A DNA stretch of 64,000 nucleotides from Zychaea mexicana (Eukaryota; Mucoromycota; Mucoromycetes; Mucorales; Lichtheimiaceae). The notes beneath the pieces were generated by a model. It searched no databases. It saw only the letters and a list, made by a program, of their open reading frames with translations, and was not told the origin of the DNA. Made by a program: the position numbers and the translations under genes. The stretch is from contig NW_026516814.1 in assembly GCF_025766255.1 (NCBI RefSeq), positions 29,891-93,890 on the forward strand. Reading direction: 5' to 3'. Below, one piece after another: positions 47,699 through 58,701 of the stretch; within the stretch, counting starts at the first letter, position 1; each line of letters begins with the position of its first letter.

Positions 47699-50600
47699 TT
47701 ATGATGCTGGCGTGTGGCCCTTGAATCCAATCCCACTCTCATTAACAACAACAACACTGAACCGCTTGGACCATTCCAGTATTTTTTCACACCATTCATG
47801 TGTTGTGTCCCGATACTCTGGGCTCTCCTGTACAGCATCCACTTGCTCATCACTTAGTGGTAAGTAGCGCCGTTTTCGCCGAGTTCGCGGGGCGCGTCTA
47901 CGACTTGCCACACCTTGGTCATAGTCGCACATCATTCGGATGTGTGGCACGTAGTCCATCATTGTCACCGTGTCTGACAGGTATGCACGCCATGAAATCA
48001 AGTCGCCTGCTCCAAAGAGACAATCATCTATCGCGAGTGCTCTGTCGTAAAGTATGAATACTACGTACTATATTGTCCGACCAGTAGGACTACAACATAC
48101 AATGGAAAGCTGTACATCGAGTATACCTTTCCTTGACAAGCTCTTCCCATACTGTCGGCAACAGAGCCTTGCGCCATGTGTCATCCCTGATACTTTCATA
48201 CGCTTGAACCCAAAAGTAAGATGGCATGTCTTCGCTCAAGGACCAGTGGTCCAGATCGGTAGGATGTTTCCACATTGTCGTGTAACCAAGCAGTTGATCT
48301 TGAGACGGACCGTATTCGTCGCATTCATGCAGCTGAATTTCAAGTTGTTACTTAAATGGGCAAGTCAACCGTTTTCTTTTTTACTGCATTGGTCCGAGCC
48401 TCCTACTCCCCTTCTTCATACAATCCTCCGGGCCAACAAGAACGACAAGAACAGCAGCAGCAGCCTAGCTCCAAACTTCATCCTCGCTTACACCCACCAC
48501 CACCACCATCCAACATTATCTCACACAAAAACCTACTGTCTCTTACCTGACGATTTCGCCGAGCGGATGTGCCCATCAGTACGTCCCCCCATGATGCTCG
48601 GTTCAATTGTTCCACGGTTTCCAAAAGGCTATTAGTATAGCCACCTTTCTTGGTGGTGGTGCTGTTGTTGGTATCGTTTCCATGACAATTATCATCGTTC
48701 GCGATACATTTCTCATGGAATCGGACAAGGTCGACTCCGCATTTGGATGTCGGTTGCTGGATACGAAATAGCTGCTGATCAATCCTGCTAGTACTATCAA
48801 AACCATTACTATGATCACCAGTAGTGTTAGCAGCGCCATTGATACCTGTGTACCGGTCGAAAAGATCAGCACATTCGTAGAGTAGTACGCCAGGATCTTC
48901 AGCGTCATCATCCTCGCCACTTTTTCCAACGTCGATGAGGGCAGATCGGGCACTGTCGTCGTTTTCTGTGCACCACAGCTCGAGTGTATTGATGAGCCGA
49001 CGTAGATCGTATCCTGTGGTGGCAACAAGTCCAGCCAGATCGGCAGGATGGACAAGGTAGCCTTCTGAGAAACACAGCAGGTGCAAGTATGCCATTAACT
49101 CTTCGCTATCCGGGCACCTGTAGTTCAGTGTGCCTTGTAAGTACAGCATGTCGGTAGGAATTAAGTTCCGATCTGCAAATTAAAAAGAAAAAAACAAACA
49201 CAAACTTTATCAGTAAGGAGGGGCATAAGAGAAAAGCTACTAGCGACCTAGCAAATGATGTAAGGCAAAAGCATGCGGCGAAAGAAATGGGGCGCACAGA
49301 AAGAATGTAGGAGCCGATGACAGCATCTTTTCTTTTTGCTTCTATCGCTGCCGCTGCTGCTGTCTCCAACCTTAAGCAAAATGAAAAACATATACGCACG
49401 CACTTACCATTACAAGTCAGCACAATCGGTCGTTTACTTTTTTGTGCAAGTTCGATCACTGAGGCCCAAAATCCTTTGTCGTCTTCGTATAACGTGTCTA
49501 CTTCTTCTAGTAGAACCAAACTTTGTTTTGGTTCTTGCTCCTGCTGTTGCTGTGTCTCGAATGCTGCTGATTCTGCTGCAGTAGACGCCGCTGTAGTTTG
49601 ATGGCTCCCCTGACTCGAACTCCCATCATCAATGTGGATGACGTCAATTTCAGGTGCTTCGGTCGCAGTAGCAACAGGAGACGGGGCATTCGCAGCACCC
49701 GTGAACCGACGCATAAAATGACTTTCGTTGGTAGCGCTTATATCACTAGGCCGGTTATTTTCAGTCGTATCGGTTGCACGTTTCCTCTTTTTTGACAATG
49801 TTGTTGTTGTTGATGATGGCGTCGTCGTAGGATGGGACGTTACCAAATGACTTGAAGTCATTTCCCCGACATAAGCTACCAGATCCTTCCCAGACCGCTT
49901 GACACCTGGGTTTATTTCAAAAATTTGATATCCTGCTTCTGCTGCTGCCGTGTACACTGCTGCTGTCTTGCTGCTACCGTGATCACCGACCAGCAGGATC
50001 AAATTGGATTGCATGGCTGTTGCTTGAGGATTGCTTTTGCCGGCTCGTTGTTTCTTTGCATTATTGCCACCACCGCCTTTACCTCTGCGTCCTGAAGGTT
50101 TAAAATCGTCATCATCCTTGTCGTCTATCATGGATGCATAGAAAAGCGGATCGTCCAAAAACGCATTGAGTCGCTTCGTTTTCTTTTTGCTCGTCCTCTG
50201 TGATGCTGACATGCGTTCAAATGCCGAGGGCGCAGCGACTTTCATTTGGAACAGCCAGTCCCTTAAATAAACATTGTCGTCTTTGTTACCGAGCAATTCT
50301 TGCACTTTGGTGGGTCGGTAGAGTTCGGTCCATGGCAAATTACGAGCTGCTGGCGCTGTTCGACGTCCTTGTCGTCGTGTCCTTCCCATGTTATTGAGTA
50401 GAGATTGACATGCTGGTGAATTTTTGCATGACGGATAGACGAATTCAATCAGATGGCGGATCTGCGTTGTGGACATGCTACGTGTCTTAGGCTGCCTCCT
50501 TTGGTGCTGCTGGTGTTGTTGGGCTGCTGCATTTTGTTTGGAAGGTGTTAAATACCGTGCTGTGTCATTATGTATGATGGTCTGTAAGTGTGAGCGGCCT

Positions 50601-51250
50601 TGCTGGCATGATCGTGGTGGTCGTAATGGAGGCACAACACGCGTCTTTTCATTAGTGGTGCCAGTGATTAGTCTTTCTGCGACGCCTATATGACCGCCTT
50701 GGAATATCGATTTGTCTGGCCATAACGGTTCGTGGTCTTTATCTCGATTACGTTTCTTTGGTGCTGGCGGTGCTGGTGGTAAGGGCGAAGAAGGTGCTGG
50801 CGATGAGTTTGCTGCTTTTGCTTGTGGTGATCCTGATGTCAAGGATTCCGTTGCAGTTGGTGCTGCGATCGATTGTGCTCCACTAGTATTGTTATCAGTG
50901 CTACTATTGGTGCTATTAAGTTTTGGCGATTCCGATGATTGCTGTTGCTTAGTGAAGAACGGATGCAACGGGGGTGATGCTGATTTTGATGGGGCTTTTT
51001 GATGCTTTTTGGAAGGCGATGGAATTTCTGCTGTTGTTGAAGCAGAAATAGAGTTGATAGCAGCTGGCGACCAAGGAGTTTGCCGTGTGGAAGACGTCTT
51101 TTTCAGCTTGATCTTGGGTTGATCGCTGCTATTACTAGTAATTGACAACGATGGATCTAGAAGTTCGCGTTTGTTACTACCACTGCTTGGTTTAAAGAAA
51201 GTATGAAAGATTTTGCGTGGTTGTGTCGATCGATCGTCTCCATCTCCCAT
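47699..51250 (-). CDS. ELG1: Elg1/ATAD5-type clamp-unloader large subunit, four exons
   Basis: Large subunit of the alternative RFC complex that unloads PCNA from chromatin. Minus-strand exons 51250-49408, 49172-48547, 48332-48127 and 48041-47699 join in phase to 1005 residues. The N-terminus is disordered and has RKIFHTFFKP and LHPFFTKQQ, both resembling PCNA-interacting (PIP) motifs. The AAA+ core starts at NLPWTELYRPTKVQELLGN. It has a P-loop-like VGDHGSSKTAAVYTAA, then EINPGVKRSGKDL, a Walker B/DExx block LVLLEEVDTLYEDDKGFW, and sensor-1-like RPIVLTCN. The helical lid follows (TTGYDLRRLINTLELW). The C-terminal extension contains SWGDVLMGTSARR and a basic RRRAPRTRRKRR. The order of motifs fits ATAD5/Elg1 rather than Rfc1 or Ctf18. 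Gln/Thr/Asn-rich spacers are frequent. Confidence 0.9.
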
Positions 51251-51417
51251 GACGGGTTGTAAAGTAATGCCAAGTGCACACAAGAATAAAATAAGAGTTT
51301 GTGGTTCTAATTGTCACGCGTAATACCGCGTTTCGCCCCAAAATGCTTTGCGAAACTTAATTCAGGTCCGCTTCTGCGATAGGTGGAGGAATCGTAAGCT
51401 GCCTGGATATCATCTGA

Positions 51418-53468
51418 TCAGCTGTTATCAAAGGTGCACACATCTTCTTTATTATTAAAATCTTTAAAAGTTAGCTGAAAAATCCAAAAGGAAACTCTCA
51501 TCCATGTAGATTCACAGACAGAAAAAGAGAAAGTAAATACTTACGCAAAGCATTCCCCAAATTCATGGGGGACCTCGGCCGCACTTTTTACCCGTGGGCG
51601 CGGGGAAATTGTAGATGAAGCAGGACTTACGCCCGGAGGCTGCCTGAGTAAAAAAACAGCCGTTCGCGTGAAACGATGCAACATCCGAAGATGGGTCGAG
51701 ACAGAGGCTACTAGGAACTGCGAGAGAAAAGCAAAGGGGGAGGGGAGGGGAGAAGGATAAACTATATAAAGAACGCAATAGACGCTTTTAACGACTTCCT
51801 GGGTCAGAGCAAGGGGAAAGGGAGGGGGGGATAAATTATACAAAGAACGCAAAGAAGAATATGAGGCTTTTAAGGACTTCCTCAGGTCCAAGTCAAAGCA
51901 AAAAGCACCCGCCACCATCCAGATGGATGGATAGATCTTGACCACTGCCGATGGACTACTTGACAGGTCGGCTTCTAGGAGCGGGATGACAGTGGAGCAT
52001 CAATCTTGACTAGCATGGAGGTGTCTGTGCACTATCGCCATTCCGAGAAACGAAAGAGATGAACAGTTAATGGGAAACTGTTAAACCACACACATACAAG
52101 ATTCTATCGTGCTATGCTTACCCATACTTCTACGATGAGACACAGGAGAGCCGAGCACACGGCCAGAGCAGAGCAGATAATCACAGCCAAGACAGAAACA
52201 CTTCTTCTAGCTGGAAAAAGAAAAGATCATTAGAGGGCTGCACCCACTGTGCTATCTTTAATTTTGACACGGCATTACCATCCTCCTCCATCCCAAGCTG
52301 ACTTACATTTGTTTTGTCGTTTTACAGCAAAGTTATAGACAGAGAGAGATGGGGTCTAAGCCAATCCAAGTCCAAACAGATCACCGCAAAGCCATCCTCT
52401 ATTAGAAAAAAGAAAACATCTATGAGCAGCTGCATACATTTTTTGACATGTCACGGCAGACATCTTCCTGGTTCTTCAAACACGCAAAGACAAACACAAG
52501 CACAACGATACTTACTATTATGACATCCTTGGCTTGGAGGAAGAGAGCCTTGAGTTAGAGAGAGGAAAAGCAAGAAGGGGATGACCAATTCTGAAAAAAG
52601 AATAAGAGAAGAAAGGGGAGGAGAGAAAGAAAACTTTTTTGAGAGACTGCCATATTGCATACGGCATGGTCAGGAGCCCTTTCCCGTCACGCTGCTGTAC
52701 ACACTGCACACCTTTGACGCGTCATCCCCAACACCCATGTCATCCTACTCACCTATCATACCAATGTTCAAGTCCCCTTTTGCTTATACTTACTATCTGT
52801 TATTTGTCCGCAGGACACAATTAACCCAACCAGCATAAAGCGAAACCTGAAGTAGAATGAAAAGAAGAAAGATCATGAGCAGGCTGTTCTTAATATGCAA
52901 CTATTCCTGACACGTCATGGCATCAGCACCTCCAACAGACACTCGACTTCTCTCCAACTCATCCTCACATTTCATTCCCTACCGTACTTACAGTTGTTGC
53001 TTATGTTTAAGGGTGGGATGCAAACAACAAACCCGAACCAACCATTTCAAAAAGTCAGAATCCTATAGTAGTAGCAGAGAAGAAAGGAGGATAACATTAG
53101 CGACTGTATGCTGTACACACACAACTTTAGACACGTCGAAATTCATATCTTCTTTCGTATATCACATCCACATGCAAAACCTCAAAGTACACTTCAAACT
53201 TTCCATATTGTACTGTACTTACTCTTGCATTTGTGCTTTGAGAGCCAACGTGAGGGGGAGATGGACCAGGTTAAGACGAGAAGAAGGTTTGTGTCAAAAA
53301 GAAAGAAAGTGAGATAAACGGATCTTGAGATACTCACAACCGGTTGCATACGCTCTTCTCACTCACCAACACAAGCATACACTCCCCGATCCTCTAATCC
53401 GTTCCAATGATACTCACATTGAATAGCTTTGGCTTAGAAAAGTTGACGAGCAGGAAGAAGAGCGACAT
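51418..53468 (-). other. Possible many-intron gene for a small membrane protein, incompletely resolved
   Basis: On the minus strand an ATG at 53468 opens MSLFFLLVNFSKPKLFN and is followed by a regular series of GTAAGT/GTGAGT donors and polyT-CAG/TAG acceptors about every 150-230 bp. Candidate exons encode hydrophobic stretches (FRFMLVGLIVSCGQITDK joined in phase to LVIPFLLFLSLTQGS; SVLAVIICSALAVCSALLCL) and Cys-rich soluble parts (GRKSCFIYNFPAPTGKKCG). Phases agree across three consecutive junctions but fail at a fourth (around 52300-52400), and a TAG interrupts one exon. It may be a gene with boundaries I have wrong, a decayed gene, or a repeat array that mimics exons and introns. The introns share a TGACRYGTCA core (see findings). 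Confidence 0.3.
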
Positions 53469-53829
53469 GGTTGCTGCGGCCGCGCGGTTATATAGTAGTA
53501 ATGAACACGGCATTTGAGCCAGTTCAATCTATCCAATCAGATTGCTCTCTCACGTTTATGACGCGCCGAGGTGTGTGGCTCCTCCAGATCAGAAAATTTG
53601 TTCTACATGAATGTATGACTATGTGAGTAGACGGGTATCGCATCGAGAAAAGACTCAAGCGGATAAGCGTTATAAACACGATATGAAGCTCACTTCAAAT
53701 CCTTCATCATCTGAGAAGTGTCATCGCTTTAAACACGCTGGATACAAGTATCAATACAAGTATCAACGTATACAGGAGTATCCAAGATCTCATGAGACAT
53801 GACGATCCCGCACTTGCCGATGTTCCATA

Positions 53830-54908
53830 TGATAAGAAATCATGGTCTTTGGTGTTGCCTTTCGCCAGGTATACAACATTGTATCCTCTCTTCTACTTTG
53901 CATCCTTTTACTATCGAGCGGTAGTACATACTTACATCAAAGTATATCATACCAAATGCATCGCGCTCGCAAATCGTACAGCAGTATCTAAATCGTTCAT
54001 TTATTTGGCCCAGTGTCACCGTCCACCGCCTTGAAACCAACATGCGCGTCCAACAACCTGCCAACACCAATGACACAAACGAGCATGGCCAGTTTATGCA
54101 ATATTTACTTTGCATCGGTGATGGTGCTGAGCTGTCGGTGCCAACCACTGATGACAGAGTCCGGCTACCAGATCGGATGCTCATGCCACATTACAACACG
54201 TACGAGCTTATAGAAGCCATTTACGGCGACCTGAACGCGCCACGCGTGGATCTTGATCACCTCATCAGTCGCTCCATCTTGACTCCCAAGATTGTCTATG
54301 TTACAGCAATTGATAATTTGGTACTCGACCATTTCCCAGGCACTGTTCACGAATTCCAGAGCGCAGATACCGTGGATGATCCTGAAGAGCAAATAACGTA
54401 CCCACCAGAGCTGCTCAATTCCATGAATCCATCCGACCTCCCTCCGCATTTGCTAAAACTCAAAGTCGGTTGCCCAGTCATGCTTTTGAGAAACTTGCAC
54501 ACCCAAAGTGGTCTCTGCAATGGGACACGGCTGATTGTACGCTCTTTCCAGCGATATGTATTTGAAGCTGAAATAGCCACTGGGCCTCATGCCGGTAACA
54601 TCGTCTTGATCCCTCGCATAACTCTCACACCTTCACAAACACGTTCCCCCATTCAATTTAAACGCACACAATTCCCTGTTCGCCTGGCATTTGCAATGAC
54701 CATCAATAAGGCACAGGGTCAAACTTTTAACACTGTTGGCCTCTACTTACCTGAACCTCCTTTCACGCATGGTCTACTCTATGTAGCCATGTCACGCGTC
54801 CGCACCCCATCATCTATAAGAATCATGTTAGATCCCGAGAACTCAAGTATCGCGGGTCAGCAAGGCCAAAACACCCGAAATGTTGTTTTCCATGAAGTCC
54901 TTCTCTAA
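53830..54908 (+). pseudogene. C-terminal remnant of a Helitron-type Pif1 helicase
   Basis: Helitron RepHel helicase part only. A degenerate IMVFGVAFRQV (cf. the Pif1 GGDFRQ motif) near 53845-53875 is in a frame that then breaks. From about 53930 a single frame is open to 54908 with ASRSQIVQQYLNRSFIWP, LETNMRV, the region DRMLMPHYNTYELIEAIYG, a KVGCPVMLLRNL block, GLCNGTRLIV, and motif VI-like AFAMTINKAQGQTF plus LLYVAMSRVRTP. The Walker A/B half, the Rep nuclease and recognisable Helitron ends are missing, so this is a truncated copy. It is not a cellular PIF1 because the N-terminal half is absent and the surroundings are repetitive. Confidence 0.8.
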
Positions 54909-55025
54909 TTCTCTTTATCTTCTATCCTTTTTTTTATCTTCTATTCTCTTTATCTTCTATCCTCTTTTTTATCTTCTATTCTCTTTATTATCACCTATTC
55001 TCTTTTTATCAATATCTCTACATCA
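54909..55025 (+). repeat. TTCTCTTTATCTTCTATC minisatellite
   Basis: Imperfect tandem copies of an approximately 18-bp pyrimidine-rich unit immediately after the helicase stop codon. Confidence 0.7.
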
Positions 55026-55187
55026 TCTTTGTCAACACTTCTTTTCGCATTGCATTTTAAACTGGAGATAGTTAAGTATCCAACTTTGACGACTTTCTAT
55101 GATAGGCTACTTCTCACTGCACAATGATCTTGCTTTTGATTTTGAAAACAGACAATAAGCATCTAATACCAAAACATTGATCCAACC

Positions 55188-55320
55188 TCGCTCGACAGGG
55201 GGGTTTGGGGGGCTTGCCCCCCACTTGGGGGTCAAGGGGGGAACCCCCTTGCGACGCGTTTCCGTTGAATGACACGGAGCGAAGCGAAGGGGCTCATTCA
55301 GCCGAGCGAAGCGAGGCAGG
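55188..55320. repeat. GC-rich cluster of adjacent hairpins
   Basis: In AT-rich surroundings, a 130-bp GC-rich block contains successive short palindromes: GGGGGGCTTGCCCCCC, CAAGGGGGGAACCCCCTTG, and two GAGCGAAGCGA repeats flanking GGGGCTCATTCAGCC. It ends about 15 bp before the outer transposon's TIR. It resembles the multi-hairpin insertion elements of some fungal organellar genomes. Identity unknown. Confidence 0.6.
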
Positions 55321-55334
55321 TGGATGTTGATATA

Positions 55335-55527
55335 CAGTATTTTCAATAAGTAATGTCGCAGCCAATGAAAATCAATGTCGCGCCCGATGAAAATCAATGT
55401 CGTTGTCCAATGGAAATCAATGTCGCTAGCCAATGAAAATTTATGTCGCATGTCCAGAAACGGATGTCGCTTGCTTAGAAATCAATGTCGCATAGGTTAG
55501 CAAGGAATTTCTTGGCACACTAAAAAT
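55335..55527 (+). repeat. Left terminal inverted repeat of the outer element
   Basis: Contains about six iterations of a 21-23-bp unit with core AATCAATGTCGC (CCAATGAAAATCAATGTCGC and variants), probably transposase binding sites. It ends in a TATA-like ATATATATA just upstream of the transposase ATG, so the TIR likely also supplies the promoter. Confidence 0.85.
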
Positions 55528-55593
55528 ATATATAGGGGTGCGCTGCCTTTTTCCCCAAGCTTTTTTTTCTTCCTCACTACATCGCAATTCAAC

Positions 55594-56880
55594 ATGAGTG
55601 CACAATTTTTGTACGAAGATGGACAGGGAAATGTTGATGAACATGGCAATCCGGAACCTATGGATTATATTGTTGACCAGGAACAATTTGTCGTTGAAAC
55701 AATTACCTCTTACACTGAGTACTTAGAGAAGACGGCTTCTGTGGGATCTCAAAGCATCGCAATGCAGGTGGATAAACCAAGCAGCGAAGATTCTCATATG
55801 GAGAAAGTGGGTGAAAAGCGAGAATATGTACGCTACACTTGCCAAGATAAGACCAGGTTCTTTAAGCTGAAGATTGACAAGTGCTTGACTGCATCAGCTG
55901 CAGCAAAACAGCTTGGTATTCATGTTCGCACTGCCCAGAGATGGGTTAAGCAGTATGATGAACGACCTGATAGTATTTCGGACAAGGGTAAAAAGTCTGG
56001 TCGTAGACCCATTTTGACTGCAGAACACAAGCAGACTGTCACCGACTTCATTGATGATAATCCTTCTGCTGCAGTCATCGAAGTAGCTGAACATTTAGCG
56101 AAGAAGTATAAGGACCTTCAATTTTCTCGCAGCACTGTTTACAACTTCATGAGGTTTCACTGCAACCTTTCGTTGAAAAAAGCAGACTTTCAATCTGTTG
56201 AAAGAAACAGTGTGGAAAAAATTCAAGAGCGATATGACTGGGTCCGTCAGTGGGAACAAACTGACTTGAACTTCCTGACAAACTGCGTATTTCTTGATGA
56301 GTCTGCATTTCATATAAACATGAAACGCACAAGAGCTTGGTCAAAGAAGGGTGTTCCTGCTGTTGTTACTGTTCCTACAACAAGAGCGAAAACAACGTCT
56401 ATTTTAGGTGCCATCTCTGCTTCAGGCTTAATTAAGGTAAGCGTGAGAATCCCACAGCCTCGTAAGAAGAGAAAGGCTGATGACCAATATGAGAAAGTGA
56501 GCACTGGCACTGTAACCGGTCACTACATCAGCTTTTTGAAGGATACTTTGGATGAAATGGACAAGTTTCCTCACATGAAGGGACACTATATTGTTATGGA
56601 TAATGCACCTATTCATGTCAACAAAGATATCGCAAAGTATATTCAGTATCGAGGATATAAATGTGTATATCTTCTTAAGTATTCTCCTGAGCTTAACCCA
56701 ATAGAACAATTCTGGTCTGTGGCAAAAAGCAAGGTTAAGCGCAACCGGTTCCTGTCAGAGGACACCTTATCGACAAGGATCCGCGATGCATGCAACAGTG
56801 TAAGGTCAAGCGACTTCCAAGGTTTTGCTTCACATTCTCACAACTGCTGGGATAAATGTCGGAACAAAGAAAACTTGTAA
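55594..56880 (+). CDS. DD34E transposase of the outer TIR element
   Basis: Cuts and pastes the surrounding element. A single exon of 428 residues from the ATG at 55594, preceded by a TATA-like box at about 55523-55533. An acidic N-terminus precedes a helix-turn-helix DNA-binding part (ASAAAKQLGIHVRTAQRWVK, then GRRPILTAEHKQTV and STVYNFMRFH). The RNase-H-like catalytic core has FLDESAFHINM (first Asp), HYIVMDNAPIH (second Asp) and YSPELNPIEQFW (Glu), with 34 residues between the second Asp and the Glu, i.e. DD34E as in Tc1. A basic segment (PRKKRKADD) may be the nuclear signal. The frame is entirely open and all three catalytic residues are present, so this may be functional even though its element is interrupted. 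Confidence 0.92.
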   Translation: MSAQFLYEDGQGNVDEHGNPEPMDYIVDQEQFVVETITSYTEYLEKTASVGSQSIAMQVDKPSSEDSHMEKVGEKREYVRYTCQDKTRFFKLKIDKCLTASAAAKQLGIHVRTAQRWVKQYDERPDSISDKGKKSGRRPILTAEHKQTVTDFIDDNPSAAVIEVAEHLAKKYKDLQFSRSTVYNFMRFHCNLSLKKADFQSVERNSVEKIQERYDWVRQWEQTDLNFLTNCVFLDESAFHINMKRTRAWSKKGVPAVVTVPTTRAKTTSILGAISASGLIKVSVRIPQPRKKRKADDQYEKVSTGTVTGHYISFLKDTLDEMDKFPHMKGHYIVMDNAPIHVNKDIAKYIQYRGYKCVYLLKYSPELNPIEQFWSVAKSKVKRNRFLSEDTLSTRIRDACNSVRSSDFQGFASHSHNCWDKCRNKENL

Positions 56881-57027
56881 TATTGTACAGCCTCATTAAC
56901 AACTAATAATATGCATTCAGGTAAGTATCAATCTTTTCTTTTTTTCAGTTGCGCAATATAGGTAAGTAGCAGTGGTAGAAGTCGAATATGGTCAGGAGAA
57001 AAAGGGTCAATGACCTGGTAATGGGTC

Positions 57028-57085
57028 TGCCAAGAAAATCCTAGCTTGGCTATGCCACATTGATCTCTAAGCAAGTGTAACGACT
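57028..57085. repeat. Degenerate internal copy of the outer element's right TIR
   Basis: GCCAAGAAAATCCTAGCTTGGCTATGCCACATTG-type sequence here closely parallels GCCAAGATATTCCTTGCTGACCTATGCGACATTG in the right TIR, including the following TCTAAGCAAG. It lies about 150 bp after the transposase stop, as if an older or shorter version of the element once ended here. Confidence 0.55.
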
Positions 57086-57548
57086 TACTCGTGACACTGT
57101 GATGACTGCGCATATCAATATCTGTTATCTGTAATGGCCTCTTCATGACCTCGTGATGTTTGCACACATATTAATTCACGCGCATCCATCTTCATAATTG
57201 AATCCATATAAATACCCAACACCCATTCATCAAATAGAAGTCAATTCGATTGTCTTGCTATATCTTGTCTTATCTGGTAACATCCAGTCATTCGACTATC
57301 TATCCGGAACTATCCCGTTCTTCCTGTCTTGTTCTGCTCGATCTTCGTCTCACCCTTTCAGTGATCTTTCAATCCGATCTCTGATTCTTGTCTTGTCTCG
57401 TCTTATCTAGCGAAAGCACCTAGTACCTTGCCGTTTCCCCGGTTCCCATCTTGTCTTGTTTTGATTAATCTCTGGTCTTGGTCCTGTCTTGTCCTAGTCC
57501 TGAAACCTTACATAATTATAGCAAAACGATCTATTGCAAAACAGTTTA

Positions 57549-57679
57549 CAGTAGTTTGCGTTTGAAAATGTAAAAATCGAGATAGCAAGATGTAATTTTT
57601 AGATCGTATGATGTAATTTTGCCAAACACATTGTACTTTGGAAACGGTCGATGTCATTTCTTTGAGCCTGATGTAATCA
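57549..57679 (+). repeat. Left terminal inverted repeat of the nested element
   Basis: Iterated GATGTAATTTT/CGATGTCATTT units about 22-25 bp apart, the same design as the outer element's TIR but with a different sequence. Confidence 0.75.
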
Positions 57680-57982
57680 TTGACAACAAAATAGCCGCAC
57701 AGAATTTGGTAAGGTCAATTAACGCATTGGTACTGTTCTCCTGCAGCTTATTTGACGTGGTCTATTCTGACAAATACGAGTTCAGAATACGTGCATTAAG
57801 AAGTATTATCAGTCAAAGGAACAGCTCTTGAGAGACAAAGTAAAGATGCATTTATGGGATAAAGCAACATGAGTACAAAAAAAAACGAATGGGGGTCGGC
57901 CAGGTGATCCATTTAAATGTTCACAGAGAATTTAGTCAAAGGGGCGCTAGCACTATGGTATCCATCCACATGACGTTTATCA

Positions 57983-58295
57983 ACATTGGTCCCTAGGCAA
58001 ATATGACTCGACAAAGAGGTATTTGGCAATGTATAGAAAGTTAGTACACAAAACTCGTCCAGAACCGTCAATATAAGTAGCTTACCGATTCGACGGTAGC
58101 ACTTGGAAGAGCAAAAGACAGTATTGACCCTGGAGCCACGGCCCATGGTTTGGTTGTTGCAAAGAAGAAAACACATGGGGCGCTATTGTCTTCGGTAATT
58201 GGGAAACCGAGCGAGCTCCCAAAAGGATCAAGCTGACCAGAGACATATGCCATCACCATAAGGTGTCCCAAAGCCATACGTAGTCCTATTGTCAT
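57983..58295 (-). CDS. Small unknown two-exon ORF in the nested element
   Basis: On the minus strand the ATG at 58295 opens 70 codons (MTIGLRMALGHLMVMAYVSG, LDPFGSSLGFPITEDNSAP, KPWAVAPGSILSFALP) to a GTAAGC donor at 58085. A TAG acceptor near 58000 leads into about 18 more codons ending near 57945 in one phase. The frame is also open for several codons upstream of the ATG. I do not recognise the protein. It is divergent to the large gene at 58702, so the 400 bp between could be a shared promoter. The first exon is duplicated at 58346-58550. It may be a fragment of a larger protein. Confidence 0.35.
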
Positions 58296-58561
58296 CTCGT
58301 CTTCATACCCGACATCGAGTCAGTTCTTTTGATTCCAAGTGCACCTCATCCCGACAGTATTGACCCTGGAGCCACGGCCCATGGTTTGGTTGTTGTGAAG
58401 AAGAAAACACATGGGGCGCTATTGTCTTCGGTAATTGGGAAACCGAGCGAGCTCCCAAAAGGATCAAGCTGACCAGAGACATACGCCATCACCATAAGGT
58501 GTCCCAAAGGCGTACGTAGTCCTATTGTCATCCCGTCTTCATACCCGACATCGAGTCAGTT
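58118..58561. repeat. Direct duplication of about 205 bp
   Basis: 58118-58324 and 58353-58561 are almost identical (both start GACAGTATTGACCCTGGAGCC and end CATCGAGTCAGTTC), separated by about 28 bp. Only a few substitutions are visible. The second copy keeps a 61-codon minus-strand ORF with the same MTIGLR start, ending early. Confidence 0.85.
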
Positions 58562-58701
58562 CGAGATGGGCAAAAGGCAAAATATTTTTACGCTGCCCCA
58601 GTTTTAATTCCCACAGGCGACGTCATAGGCTTTTGAAATAAGAGTCCGACGTCAGCAAAATATGCTCGCGACACTTTCGCCTGCCTTCACTTGCATTACA
58701 C

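Noticed and set aside
55107..55451. Minus-strand ORF reading SDIDFHWTT-like repeats
   Set aside because: It is the iterated TIR motif of the outer element translated in one frame plus the GC hairpin block.
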